Below, piece by piece: positions 48,090-59,977 of a stretch of DNA of 64,000 bases. This DNA is from Labia minor. Lineage: Eukaryota > Arthropoda > Insecta > Dermaptera > Spongiphoridae. Position 1 is the stretch's first letter. Every line of letters begins with the position of its first letter. The notes under the pieces were generated by a model that worked only from the letters and a program-made list of their open reading frames with translations, searched no databases and had not been told where the DNA came from. A program made the position numbers and the translations under genes. The DNA lies in assembly GCA_963082975.1 (NCBI GenBank), contig OY720346.1, forward strand, positions 40,327,787 to 40,391,786, read 5' to 3'.

Positions 48090-48545
48090 GATTTTCCAAT
48101 TGATTTTCCAATTGAGAAGTGAGTGCGAGTTGTGTATAGGGAGGAAGGGAATTCCACTACTCTCAAGTAAGTGTGGTATAGATGGGTGTATGTATTTCTT
48201 TCCCCACAAGAACAAATGTCGACCAGTGTCCCATTTGACAGGTACATAGATGGAACAATGCACGGTGTAGTCGAATCGAGGGCTGTCGCGTGTGATGAAT
48301 GCGGCAGTTTAGCTTTGCCGTGTCGGGTTTGATAGCCTGCACCAGACTGTTGATAGGCGGTCTTTAATTTAATCGGTGCGTTAGTGAGAAGCGTGAAAAC
48401 GTGCAGAGTGAGAAAGAGAATGAATATAGGAGAGTAAAGGAGCAGGAGGGATCTAGAAGGGGTTATTCTGTGTTTGTAATGGAAGGGTCGGTTGGTTGGG
48501 TGGGAGGAAAAAAAAACCCATTCGCGAACGATGACGGAGAATTAT
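48090..48545. other. Low-AT island, candidate promoter, 5' exon or enhancer
   Basis: A CpG-containing block (GGGCTGTCGCGTGTGATGAA; GTGCGTTAGTGAGAAGCGTG), unlike its surroundings. Minus-strand frames of 62-63 codons cross 48059-48263 but differ in frame and lack motifs. Because the exons at 40, 36 and 28.5 kb are on the minus strand, this could be an upstream untranslated exon or promoter of that gene. No decisive signal. Confidence 0.3.
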
Positions 48546-48744
48546 TGTCCGTGTAAATTGTTAATTGTAACTAATTGAGCCAACCAACAACACAAAGTGT
48601 TATGGACGATAAAAAAAAACAAAGAAAAAGAAAAAAAAGAGACATTCATTTACCCAATATGTTTAAACAATCTCAAACAAGACTAACAAAATAAAATGCA
48701 CTACTAAATTATAGCAAAATTAACTCCATTATCATCATATCATA

Positions 48745-48850
48745 TAGTCCTTGATAAAAAGTAGCGCCTCTGATGAAGAAAATCAAGATAAACGTTGATA
48801 GGATCGGTTCTACTGATCATAGAACACCTAATATGAATTTACTTTAGAAG
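48745..48850 (+). repeat. Dispersed repeat S1, forward copy
   Basis: Contains GATAAAAAGTAGCGCCTC and TCGGTTCTACTGATCATAG. The reverse complement of this segment matches 52845-52915 closely, and a related piece is at 14280-14345. Probably a fragment of a retroelement. No frame is recognised. Confidence 0.5.
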
Positions 48851-51375
48851 TGTTGTGAGGTATTATTTTTTTTTTATTTATAATAATAATTAGTTTTTTT
48901 TTTTAAATAAATATAAATATTGATCTATATATATGTAAGACCAAGTCCTTTTTACATAAAAAAGTTAAAAATTATCTTTACTAAGTTCATTCAATTGAAT
49001 TTGCTCAACTTGTTCAAACTTTTTTTTATTTTTTTCTCCTCTCATTAGATTTTAAGGAATCCTCTTGAAACAGGACATAAAATAAAAAGTAGAAAAAGAA
49101 AAAAAAAGAAAAAAAAGAAATTGTAAATACGTATTTTTTTTTATTTTATTTTATTTTAGAAGAGAAAAATATTAACTTAGAAAAATTTTCTAATACTTTT
49201 AAACTTTCGTTCGAAACTCAATTGTTTTGTTCTTTGTTAACTCTTTATCATTCTTCTTTTTTTGGGTATTCTTATTTTTTCCCTCAAAAGGGTATTAATT
49301 AATGATTTATACTGAGTTTAACTTTTATTGAATGAAATAATAAAAAGGAGATAAATAATATAAATTCAAAAGGTATATTATTTTGAATAACAACTCTTCT
49401 TCTGTATTTATTGATTAGAAATTGTTTTTTTATTCTTAATATTTGTGTATATGCCTTTGTATTCTCTATTCATAATTGCCAATATTTTATGATAAGAGAA
49501 TAGAACTATATAGAATTATTATAGAATTTAAAGTTTCTACACTCTTACAAAGATAATTAATTTAAACTTAATTTAATACATATTTAAATTTAATATATAT
49601 ATTAAATATATAATAATAATGATATATAAGCAAAAGAAAATATATTTAATACCTAAGAGAAACTTGGTGGAATTGGTTTTTATAAGTTAATATTTTGAAA
49701 AATGTGAAGAAATGAAAATTTTCACAAATAGCAAATAATACTATTTAGAATTATAAAGTTTATACTAGAAAATAAAAATAATATATATATTGACTATAAA
49801 AATATATAATTTTTGATAAAGGTAATAAAATTTCCTACCAAGTAATTAATCTAAATATTTTAAATTTATTAATTAAATAAAACGTTTTGATTGAAAGTAA
49901 AATTGTATTTATAGTGTTTTTTCAAAAGAAAAATAAATCCATTTTTCTTCTTATAAATATATATATACTATAATAAATTTAATTAAGACATTTAGGGAAA
50001 AAATTTTTTAAAATATTTTATTTTTTTATTATTATTTATTTATTTATTATTTACAATATTCCTTTATTTATTTATTTATTTATCACTCAACTAATGAATA
50101 TTAAGAGAATTTCCATGACCTTATCTATTCATCCACAATTATTTATAAATTTATTGGTTAATTAAATAAAAATTGTGAAAAAGACAGATATAATTCTTTT
50201 TTCAATTGAAACGAATCTTTTGATTGTCTCCACTCGTAATAAAATTTTAAACAGGATTAATTATTTGACTTTACGAGTTGATTAGTTCCTTTTAAACGTA
50301 AAACAAGTAATGGCATAGTTAATTTCACATAAAACTATTGAAATAATTAAAGTTTATGTTTCTAGGAATGAATATAAGCTTGGTTATTAAACCACGCATT
50401 GGGCAAATATGTAGTTTCTGAAAAAATAAAACTAAAAATAAATAAAATCATATAAATACTATATGTATCTACACAAAACAAATAATAAAAAATTAACTCT
50501 TATTAACTCCATTTGAACTTTACTAAAATAACTTCTGGTTAAATTTTACAAATTATTTTTAAATTTTATGGTTAATTTATTTATATATATATGATTTAAG
50601 TAATCTAAAATAAAATATAAAAAATATAAAACATAATAAGAATATTTTTTAATTAAACATTCCGTGTTGTGTGTTTCAAGTTTATTTATATATTTTCTCT
50701 TTATGCGCATTTCGGTTGTTACACCATCATCAGAAGTTTTCTTCTAAAAATTATTTTTTACTATATTTATTTTAGTTTACTTAAAATATATCTATTCAAA
50801 TTTGTTAACTAGTCCCTATAGATAAATCTAAGTATATCACATATATATGATTGTTACTTTTTTTTTAATTATTCATTAAATTAATATTATATTATTATCT
50901 TAATATTTGATCACAACTGTTATTATCATTTTAAGACTTTTTTTTGTGATTTCAGGTTTTTTAGATAATTATTTTTTTTTCAAATTAAATTTGATTTTAC
51001 CTTTAAATTAAATAACATTAATTCTATACATTTTTAATTAAGTTAATTATCAAAAGTAGATAAAATTAGTGTTATTTTATTTCAATAAATAAAATTTCAA
51101 TAAAAAAAAAAAGTAATATCTAATAATATATTATTTTGTTTTTGAAAAATAATAAAATTTATTAACATATATTTATTATATTTAATGATGAATGTTATAA
51201 TCAAATTTATATAATTTCTAATTATCCTAATAATTTGAAATTTTTATATTTATCTATGAATTTAATTAATTAGAGGGAATTGATTAAATGAAAATTATTG
51301 CAAGAAATTTAAGATAAAATTATTATAAAATATTCAATTATTATAAAATAATCAGCCTTATATACTACCCAAGAG

Positions 51376-51423
<48 letters not shown>

Positions 51424-52620
51424 GTTCTTGATTTTTTTACGTACAAGATTTTTTAAAAAATTAATTGAAAGAGCAGGAGAGAGAAATCATAAATTCGGCA
51501 TAAAATTAATAAATTAAAAAGCAAAAGCTATGAATACATTAATGTGGCTAATTTTCTTATTCCTTTTCATTGTAATTTTTTTTTTATTTACATTCAGGGA
51601 GACCAGTTAAAAAATTGATAACGAACTCCGGGAATTGGGAATGCAAATATGTATTGTGTATTTTACTGGGCATATCAAAATCAAATAGATCGATTTATTT
51701 TTGTCGCTATTAATAAACATGATTACATACATCCAGAAAAAAACAAAAAAAAAAAAAAAAATATAAAAGTCTAATTCGACAATTCAATAATATTCGAGTG
51801 GATGTTTTAATTTTTATTCCTAGACTCTGTTGTTTATTTCAACAGGAATATTGATATAATTTGATAAGCTCTTCTATGTCACAGTAAACCATTTAACTTA
51901 TTATTATACTAATAAATGATAATACATTTTAAATGTTTTGTTTAATGTCTAATGCAATGGAATTTATGAGGTTTTGCCTTAAAACTTTTGATCAACAAAT
52001 TGAATGATTACCCTAATGTCTGGTTGGAGGGAGGTAGGAAGGGGTTTTTGAAAACAACAAAAGATTATTCATAGCTTGTAAGTAGGAAAAAAAAATTATT
52101 GCACTTTTAATAATTTCAGATCACGAAACAGGAAACTTGGAATATGATATTTATGTACATTAATATAAATAGATTATAAGCTTTTAAGTAACAAATGGTT
52201 GAGCAAAAATAAAATAAAAATAAAAAATAAAAATTGCATGTCATGGGAAAAAGAATAAAAGAAACAAATGCTCATTAATTATTAACTCGTTTACAAAAAG
52301 GAAAAAAAATATATATGTCATATTATTAAAACTATATTATTTTAAGGAATTAAATCCATAATTATACTTTCTACAAGATTTTATCTGTGAGGGTTATTTT
52401 TTAAAATTTTTGCATACTAAATTGGAGAATACTCTATTAATCAAATATCACTATTAAAAATTATTCTGAATATTTAGTTAATTTAAATCTAAAGGTTCAG
52501 TTCAATTTATGTGATTTTGTTCTCAATACGAACTGTAAAAAAATTATAATATTATACTAGAATAAGATTCATTTTATTATGTTTTTTTATTACCTATAAT
52601 TTGACAAATGGTGAATACTC
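48851..52620. other. Long AT-rich stretch
   Basis: No gene found. It contains (CT)n followed by (TA)n at 51371-51426, and AT microsatellites. A block at 50660-50745 holds TATGCGCATTTCGGTTGTTA and ACACCATCATCAG, which resembles the region found next to Penelope-type or other retroelement ends, but is too short to assign. Confidence 0.45.
51371..51424. repeat. (CT)n-(TA)n compound microsatellite
   Basis: About 18 CT units with one interruption run directly into about 9 TA units. Confidence 0.9.
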
Positions 52621-52625
52621 TATGG

Positions 52626-52800
52626 CAGTGATTCTCAACCTTTTTTTTACCGCGGCACATTTTCAACGGTTTAAAAATTTGGCGGCACACAAAGAAAAAG
52701 ATAAATGTAAAAGTTTACCATATTGAAATAAAGTGGTCCTAAAAACGGTTTAGAACCATATTGAAAAATTTTAGAAAAAAGTCGGAAATGTTTAAGAGCC
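52626..52800 (+). mobile_element. Truncated hAT-like element
   Basis: Starts CAGTGATTCTCAACCTTTTT and contains ACCGCGGCACA, two CATATTGAAA blocks and AATGTTTAAGAGCC shared with 14391. No matching right end before the S1 repeat begins at about 52810. Confidence 0.6.
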
Positions 52801-52844
52801 TTATATCCAAAGACATCAATTCGGTTATATTAATTAGATGACCT

Positions 52845-52970
52845 ATGATCAGTAGAACGGGTCTTATCAACCTTTACCTTGATTTTCTTGATGGGAGGCG
52901 CTTCTTTTTATCAAGTAGCTTCCTAATTTTGATTCCGGAGGCTGTGTTGACTACAATCTAGAGAAAACCC
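52845..52970 (-). repeat. Dispersed repeat S1, reverse copy
   Basis: Reverse-oriented match to 48745-48850. The following piece (GATTCCGGAGGCTGTGTTGA) matches 14310-14335 (ATCCCGAAGGCTGGGTGGA), so the three loci are parts of one longer repeat. Confidence 0.5.
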
Positions 52971-53129
52971 TTATGCCAGACTACGAGAATATGGGTTAAC
53001 ACAGTTAACCAACACCCTACAAGGCGTCTTTTCCAAAAATATATTTTATTAATATAATATATAAAATAATAATAATATAATAATATTTTACCAAACAAAA
53101 TTGATTGGTTTATATTTGATTGATATTTT

Positions 53130-53420
53130 TTATTTGATGGTAAATCAGGTTGTATCCGCACCGTCATACTTCCGCAGTTTGATAACTAAGGGAAGTTTAA
53201 ATCAGTAGAGACACAAGTAAATGGGACCTGTGAGTGGGGGTGGCGGTAATGGTGGGTGGCGTTGAGAGGAGGAAGTTGTTGACTTTGAACAAGAGCCAAA
53301 ACCGGACGAGGTTCGTTAGTCGATCACACTAAATTCACCAGTCGAAGAGTGAGGTTAGATTCCTGTTTGTCTAAGCATTCGTCTCTCTTTTGGATGGGTG
53401 CAAACCAATGAAACAGACTT
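53130..53420. other. Low-AT island, candidate promoter or 5' exon
   Basis: G-rich on the plus strand (GTGAGTGGGGGTGGCGGTAA) with mixed flanks (CGGACGAGGTTCGTTAGTCG). No frame of note. On the minus strand it would lie upstream of the 40-28-kb exons. Confidence 0.25.
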
Positions 53421-54110
53421 CTTCAGAAACGACAAAAAAATATTCCGTTGATTGTCAAATTTAGAATACAAATGAACCAAAATCAAATTTAATAAAAAAG
53501 GTTAATTACAGAAAAGAAATAAAAAAAAATGAAACAAGTCAACAAAAATAAAACAACAAACAAAGGAGAAGAATGGAATTGGAACAAGGTGGAAACTTGA
53601 TTAAATTAGAATATTTACGTCTACAGCTCTCTTCTATTATTTTCATTCATGAATAGAAGGTACGGTTTTTTATGTTTTTTTTTTAAATTAATATTAAATT
53701 AAGCTAATGAAAAAAATTGAATAGTCAAATTCCACACTAGAATGAAGAGAGGAATAAATAATGAATCATTTTCAAAGGACAAACAGAAAAATATAAAATG
53801 ACTCATGTGGACTGGATAATTAATTAAATCAAATCTATAGAAAGGAAAAAAGAAATACAATGATGAGATAGAAAGGGGCAATTTTTTTTTTGTTTTTCAT
53901 TTGTATATTCAACTAGATATTATCTTTGTTAAGATTAAAAAAAAAATAAAAGATTTTAAATCGATTACTCCTTCTTTGATTTGGAATATTTTTTTTATTT
54001 AAATTTTAATTTCATTAAAATTTTAAATGACAAACAAATTTTTCAAAATTCTATATTTATTTTTATAAAAAAAAAATCCATAATTTGAGGGTATATTGTA
54101 AAATATTTTG
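53421..54110. other. AT-rich non-coding stretch
   Basis: Nothing supported. Confidence 0.45.
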
Positions 54111-54135
54111 AGTTTGGCCTGTGGATATAACATAT

Positions 54136-54398
54136 ATATTTCGAAATTTGATTAAAAAATATTATTAAAATAAATATTTTAAATTTTATTTTATTTATAA
54201 TATTTTGTATTTAAGGAGACGTCATTTTGTTTATTATTAAAATTCCTATTTTAAATTAAGAAAACACTAACAAAGATGATTTTTTCCGAGGCTGAAACCA
54301 ATTCAATAAAAATTATCTATGATGTGAATTTCAAAAAAATCCTTAGAACAATTTAATATTTTAAAAATACAAATTTATACACCATTTGCTAGTATATA

Positions 54399-54408
<10 letters not shown>
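54136..54408 (-). mobile_element. H4 family element, short copy
   Basis: Shares TTTCGAAATTTGATT, AGATGATTTTTTCCGAGG and TTGCTAGTATATAAGA with the 45.8-46.1-kb copy. Followed by an (AT)n tract at 54402-54437. Confidence 0.5.
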
Positions 54409-54440
<32 letters not shown>

Positions 54441-55244
54441 AGAAGATCCGAAGCTGTCATGAATTTGCCACTTATAATTAATTAAATTTATAATTCAAAA
54501 CTTAGGCTATAAAATATCATAATATAAAATAAATAACGAAATAATATAAAATAAAAAATTGTTTCTAATCTATTGTAAAAAAAAATATTTAGGCATATAT
54601 AAATAGATTATTTTTTTCGTTAGAAAAAAATTCCTTGAATTATTTTGTTTATCAATTTATTTATTAATAAGTAAAAAATAAAAGATATTATATATTTTCT
54701 AAATGCAGGAAACAAACGGGCTCAGCCAGAATAATTTCATTGTTTATATTATTTCATTGAAAAGCGATAAGCAATTCGGCTAATTCTTTGAAAAATTATA
54801 TTAAAATAATAAAATAAAATAAAATAAATAAAATAAAAGAATTTAATTTTTAGTATTCATTGAACAGTGAATAGGAAAAGACGCCAAAATTGCTGAGTGA
54901 ACGTTCTAACAAGTAATTATCAACTATTATATTGTATATATCCACTAATAATCCCTTTTTAATTATAAATATTAATTAATCATAGTTATTCGTTAAATAA
55001 ACATTCTCTATGAATATGTGTATTAATTTATTAATTATGATTATAATAACATTTATCATATTCATAAATATGTATAGTTATATAAATACTTTATTTACTT
55101 CAATTACTTTTTACAAGGTGAATTACAAATTATTTCTATTTGATATTCTTTGAATAATGAAGAAAAAACTAAAATAAAAACAATAAAACATATTAAGATT
55201 GATTTTTCTATTCTAAAATTCATAATAAATTTTAGAATAATACT

Positions 55245-55487
55245 TAAAGACATTATTTATAATATTTTGTATCTAGGGAAGCGTTGTTATATTATTTTTC
55301 TATTTTAAATTAAGAAAAAACTAACAAAGATGATTTTTCCCGAGACTGAAATCAAAATAGATCGATTTTTCTTCATAAAAATTATCTATAGTGTGAGTTT
55401 CAAAATAATCCTTCGAGCGGTTTAATAGATCCCATTTACAAATATATATACAATTATTGCTAGTATAATAAGATAAGAACGATAGGT
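55245..55487 (-). mobile_element. H4 family element, short copy
   Basis: Contains AGATGATTTTTCCCGAGACT, CCTTCGAGCGGTTTAAT and the end TTGCTAGTATAATAAGATAAG, the same order as in the other H4 copies. Confidence 0.5.
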
Positions 55488-55779
55488 TAAGTTAAAAAAT
55501 TGTGAAAAATGTTTAAATCTTATTTAAACTCAAAATTTGGAAGAGACTTCATCAGAAATAAATTATTTTTGTAAAAAAGAGTTAAAATTGTATAAATGTA
55601 TTTTAAAATTAAAAAATTTAGTTATTTTATTATTATAATTAATTTAATGATGTAGTGTACCAGAGGGTAAGGGAGTGTGATTAATTAATTTAATTCTATT
55701 TGAAAAAAAAAATTAAATAATATAAAGTTTTTTTCTTTAATTACGAATATTTTGAGCTAATACATAAGAATATTTTAAT

Positions 55780-55990
55780 TGCTAGGGATCCATCCATACC
55801 ACAACTTATCAGTTGCAATTTAATGCTATCAAATTTGATTATAATAGGCCATATATGGAATGAGTAACCTACTCACTTGTCAAGGTAGACATGATATTAT
55901 TCGGAACAGTAATACGAGGGAGAGGTTGATGGTGAATTGGATTATTTAAGTAGCCTGATTTGAATCAATTCAAATGTATATATACATCGA
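55780..55990. promoter_or_regulatory. Low-AT island with a perfect CArG box
   Basis: CCATATATGG at 55849-55858 matches the SRF consensus CC(A/T)6GG, and overlaps GGAATG (55857-55862), a TEAD/M-CAT-type motif in reverse. TTATCA and CACTTG motifs are nearby. This combination is typical of muscle or cytoskeletal enhancers, but in an AT-rich genome such matches also occur by chance. The target gene is unknown. Confidence 0.3.
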
Positions 55991-56808
55991 TTTATCTATC
56001 TATATATAGTCAAATCTATATATATATATTCTTCTATATTGAGATTAAATCCTAGGATACCCCTAGGATATAATCCAGATTAGAACATTTAATTTCTCTT
56101 TATCTACGAAAAGAAGGAACGAATTCGAGAAAAAGGGCTGGATTGGGAATGGATTTTATGATGAATAAATGTAATATCATGGACATGGAAATATCATTTC
56201 AGAGTTGGCAATTCAATTCAATTTCAAACTCGATTTCAATTTTCAGATTAAGTAGTATTCAGATATAGTAGCCAAAATAAAAAAATAAAATAAAATAAAA
56301 ACAAAACATACGATATATATATATATATTAAATTTTGCAAGCCGAAAAATTCGTTTATTGATTTATTTAGAACAAAATTCAATTATATTTTTTATCAATT
56401 GTATTTTATTTTTTTCTTTGCCTAAAAGTTATTTTACTATTCGATTAATATAGAGGGGGGTGACTCAGGCACAATTAAGAGAGATTGTATCATTATGAAT
56501 CAAATTTATATTTATAATCTTTTTAAAAACAAAAATGTTTCCAATAGCTTCAATCTAACTTAATAAAAAATAATCTTGAAATTAAGATTTAAGTTATCTA
56601 TTATGATAATTTATCAATAATTTTTTCTAGAAACTTATATTTTAGCAAAATTTTATGCAAATACAGGCATTTTTTACTTTCCCGCATACTTCGTATAAGG
56701 GAAGTATTGGAATCGTCAAAAATTTCGACTTCGAGATTTCGATAGATCTTGACGTTTTAGACCTCCCTGAGTCGGAAAATACCATTTTTCGAATTATGTC
56801 TGTGTGTG

Positions 56809-56930
56809 TGTATGTATGTATGTATGTATGTATGTATGTATGTATGTATGTATGTATGTATGTATGTATGTATGTATGTATGTATGTATGTATGTATGTA
56901 TGTATGTATGTATGTATGTATGTATGTATG

Positions 56931-56960
<30 letters not shown>
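56809..56960. repeat. (TATG)n microsatellite, about 38 units
   Basis: 152 bp of uninterrupted TATG units lie at the place where H1 and H2 carry their TG or GTCC microsatellites. Translates on both strands into meaningless YVCM or HTYI repeats. Confidence 0.97.
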
Positions 56961-56961
<1 letters not shown>

Positions 56962-57261
56962 TGTCTGTAAGCAAATTTACTCAAAAACTAATCAAGCTAG
57001 GACTTTGAAATTTGGTACACCGATATTATTCACAGTTTGTAGATTTCTATCAAAATTTCGTCAAAATCGGTTAACCGGAAGTGGTACTTTACCTACACTG
57101 GTTGCGTTTACCTTTCAAGTAAAGTACCAGTTTGCTTCGAGATATTTGCTTCATATTTTGTATATAGATTTAAAAATATGAAAAAAATTGAGATACCAAA
57201 TTTCATCATGATCTGACTACCGGAAGTGACATTTTACCTATACAAGTAGCGTTTCTTTTTT

Positions 57262-57795
57262 ACCGACCGATGATAGTAAGGGAGGTATTGTTTTCACACC
57301 AAATTTCACCTATGGATATTTTTAGGTACATATCTCCACGAATCATGCATTTTCTTAACAGAAAAAAGTATTTTTAGCATGATGTCTGTCCGTCCGTCCG
57401 TCCGTCTGTCCGTACGTCCGTATAGATGTATACAGCCTGAACGGCTCAACGGATTTTGATGAAATTTGGTATATTTACTTAATACATCAGTAGGATGAAT
57501 TGATCAACTTTTAGTGCAAATCCGGAAACCGGAAGTGCTAGAATTGCCGATCGAAGATAGGAAGTGAAGGGTTATTTTCATATCAAATTTCACGTGAGGA
57601 CATATCTCCACGTGTTATGCACTTTGTATTGATTTTATCCTCGAGAAAAATCATCTTCATTAGTTTTTTCTTAATTTAAAATTATATGACGTCACCCAGC
57701 ACTTCATGACGTCACAGCCAGCCCTTATATATTGTAAATAAAATAAAATTAAAAATATTTATATTATATCCATATCTGTTTTTTTTACATTTAAA
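57262..57795 (+). mobile_element. H2 family element nested in H3, 3'-truncated
   Basis: Starts ACCGACCGATGATAG and runs through the (GTCC)n tract (57387-57420), core, CCGGAAACCGGAAG and two GACGTCA sites to ATATCTGTTTTTTTTACAT. The last part with the CGGTCGG repeat and hairpin is missing. H3 sequence (GTTAACCGGAAG) resumes at about 57800. Confidence 0.8.
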
Positions 57796-57899
57796 ATATC
57801 AGTTAACCGGAAGTAGCACTTTATTACATTCTAAATATTCATTCACAACTCTTTATACCTATTTATATGCGGGAAAGTCTAGGGGAGGACACCCCCGCT

Positions 57900-59455
57900 T
57901 ATTAATTTGATCATTAATCAATTATAAAGAATGAACAATTTTGCTTGTTTTTTTTTTTTGATTGGAAGAAGATAAGATTTATCTTTATAATTAATACAGA
58001 TTTATTTCCATTTTCTTTGATTTATTTTAATTTTAAAAATGGATTAATTTGTAAACGTTTAGAATTAAAAAAAAAATTATCTTATTTATTTTATTTGGTT
58101 CTTCTATTCATCCATAGAACTTTTTTTCTTTTCTTTCTCTATTTAGTTTTTTGGGTTGAGTAAGGGAGGAGGCGTCGCTGTCGTCCCACCAACTGATACA
58201 TTATGGAAGACACATGGCCGAAACGTCACACCCGTTCTCCTTACTACCCACTGGGGTGATTCTTGACGGCCTTCCTTTTATCTACTTCTAACAACCAACA
58301 ACTAACCATTACCTCTTTCCATCCCCTTCCAACGCCCCATAAGAAAAATAAAGAGTGAGGTATTGGTTGGATAAGAAAGGCAGATGGGGTGGACAAGACA
58401 AAACCAATATCCTCACCATTTTTTTTTTGTTCTCACCCTCTTTGCCCCACTCCTCTAAAGTTAAGGCGTGTGGAGTAGGCACGTGACACTTTTGCACGAA
58501 AGGAACGCTAATCCTCTGAACGAGGAAAGCGACTTCATTTTTTTTTCTTTTTTTTTTTGTCCCCTCTCCCTTTCGTCTGTCGAAAACATTTAAATAGAAC
58601 TTTTGAATATCATTTTATTTTTATTTATTTTTTTTTTTTTACTTTTTATTCTACAATTTGTATATATATAGTTTAAAATATAAAAAACAAATCCTTATAT
58701 GGGACTATATAACATATATGTATATAAACTAAAAAAAATTGATAAAATAAAAGAGTAAAACATATAATTTTGAAATTTTCTAAAATTTTACATTTGGTTA
58801 AATGAATTCAAATTTAAAGTCTTCTGCCCTACTAATTAAACTCTCAATTAAAAATAGGTACTATTATTTTTCAAAGTAAAAAACTATGATTTATAAATAT
58901 AAATAAATAAATAAGAAAATTTTAATATTTCAAAAATTGATGTTTCAATTAAAGTTAAAAACAGCATATATTTTTTAATATTTAATTTCATCCATAATTT
59001 CTTTCATAAGAATATTTTTTTTTTAATATTCCACCAAACCAAAGGGGTATTGAAATATAGGTACTATATTAGACAACCAATTGAATAATTTTTTTCAATT
59101 GTTCAAATGTTTATAACTAATACGAATGAAAATTAACTTTATACAAATTTATACAAAATCAATAAGTAAAATATATGTAGTAAAAACATATAAATTATTT
59201 ATATTAATTGATTGAATAAAGAATTTTTAATTTAAATATTTATTTATTAACGAAAATGGAATTACAAAAAATAAAAATAGTATTTGGATGGAAATATTTC
59301 AAGCATATATAATATATATAGCAATGTTATTTTTTAATAATTTTCGTAAAGAGAATAAACAAATAATGTAAATATTTGTCGACGATGATCAAAAGAACGA
59401 CAGACCCTTTGGCCATCAGTTGAGATCATCATCAATCATGATACAGTTTTAATTA
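57900..59455. other. AT-rich stretch with a low-AT island at 58165-58560
   Basis: The island holds GGAGGAGGCGTCGCTGTCGT and ACACATGGCCGAAACGTCAC. The latter resembles the ATGGCCGAAACG motif often found near retroelement ends. A 62-codon minus-strand frame has no motif. The rest is AT-rich. Confidence 0.35.
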
Positions 59456-59458
59456 ATG

Positions 59459-59583
59459 TCATATTATTAATTTTCTATGAGGCAAAACCAAAACATCATG
59501 AGCCACTCGTTGTTCAACACCCCTTTCACCACCATCTCTTCCCTCTACCTCATTGCCCCACCTCCCTTTCCAACCTCTCTGTG
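59459..59583 (-). pseudogene. 3' part of the split reading frame
   Basis: Continuation of the frame interrupted at 62919. Encodes AQRGWKGRWGNEVEGRDGG, then ERGVEQRVAHD, ending PHRKLII and TGA. Composition is Gly/Arg/Glu-rich and low complexity compared with the 5' part. The downstream frame that starts in element sequence at 59662 is an artefact of the insertion. Confidence 0.35.
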
Positions 59584-59591
59584 CTCTACCA
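59584..59591. other. Target-site duplication, left
   Basis: CTCTACCA, identical to 62919-62926, with central TA as preferred by Buster-group hAT elements. Confidence 0.93.
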
Positions 59592-59977
59592 CATAGGTTC
59601 TTAAACTTATGTACTCCACGGACCCCCACTTGAAAAAATTTTTTTTGACGGACCCCCATCACAACTTTAGGTACTTTACGTCATTTTATTAATTAATTTC
59701 TGGCTTACGATCTCATAAGGACAAGGATATATGATGAATATTTCTAACAGTGATTGGTGAATAACGATTTTTTTGCATATTGTAGAACACATTTTATTAG
59801 AAATTATAATATTGAAGAAAGAAAATACAAACATTGTCATAGCAACAAATCTCACAAATTATAATGGGTACTTACATTAAATTCATATAAATATTTTATA
59901 ATTTTTTTCAGAAAATATTAAATAAGAAATATTTTAAAAAATAACTGCATCTATCTCATTAAATATAACTTACATAT

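Larger units (their letters stand above)
56676..57899 (+). mobile_element. H3 family Helentron-like element, interrupted
   Basis: 5' end ACTTTCCCGCATA (56676-56688) and inverted TATGCGGGAAAGT (57866-57878), followed by a hairpin GGGG-AGGACA-CCCC (57882-57895). The internal core TGAAATTTGGTACACCGATA with GTAGATTTCTATCAA and AACCGGAAGTGG is homologous to the H1 core, although the ends differ. It contains a long (TATG)n microsatellite and is interrupted by an H2 copy. CCGGAAGT...TTTACCTA motifs recur at 57075, 57222 and 57808. Apparent long frames here are microsatellite artefacts. Confidence 0.82.

Noticed and set aside
50655-50745. Penelope-like retroelement end
   Set aside because: Only a short motif (GCATTTCGGTTGTTACACC) supports it; no reverse transcriptase or endonuclease coding sequence is nearby.
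51371-51426. GAGA-factor type regulatory array
   Set aside because: A CT microsatellite merging into TA repeats is more simply a simple-sequence tract; no neighbouring promoter evidence.
56642-57181. Four overlapping long reading frames of 75-125 codons on both strands
   Set aside because: They are translations of the (TATG)n microsatellite (repeating YVCM or HTYI) and its flanks, not genes.
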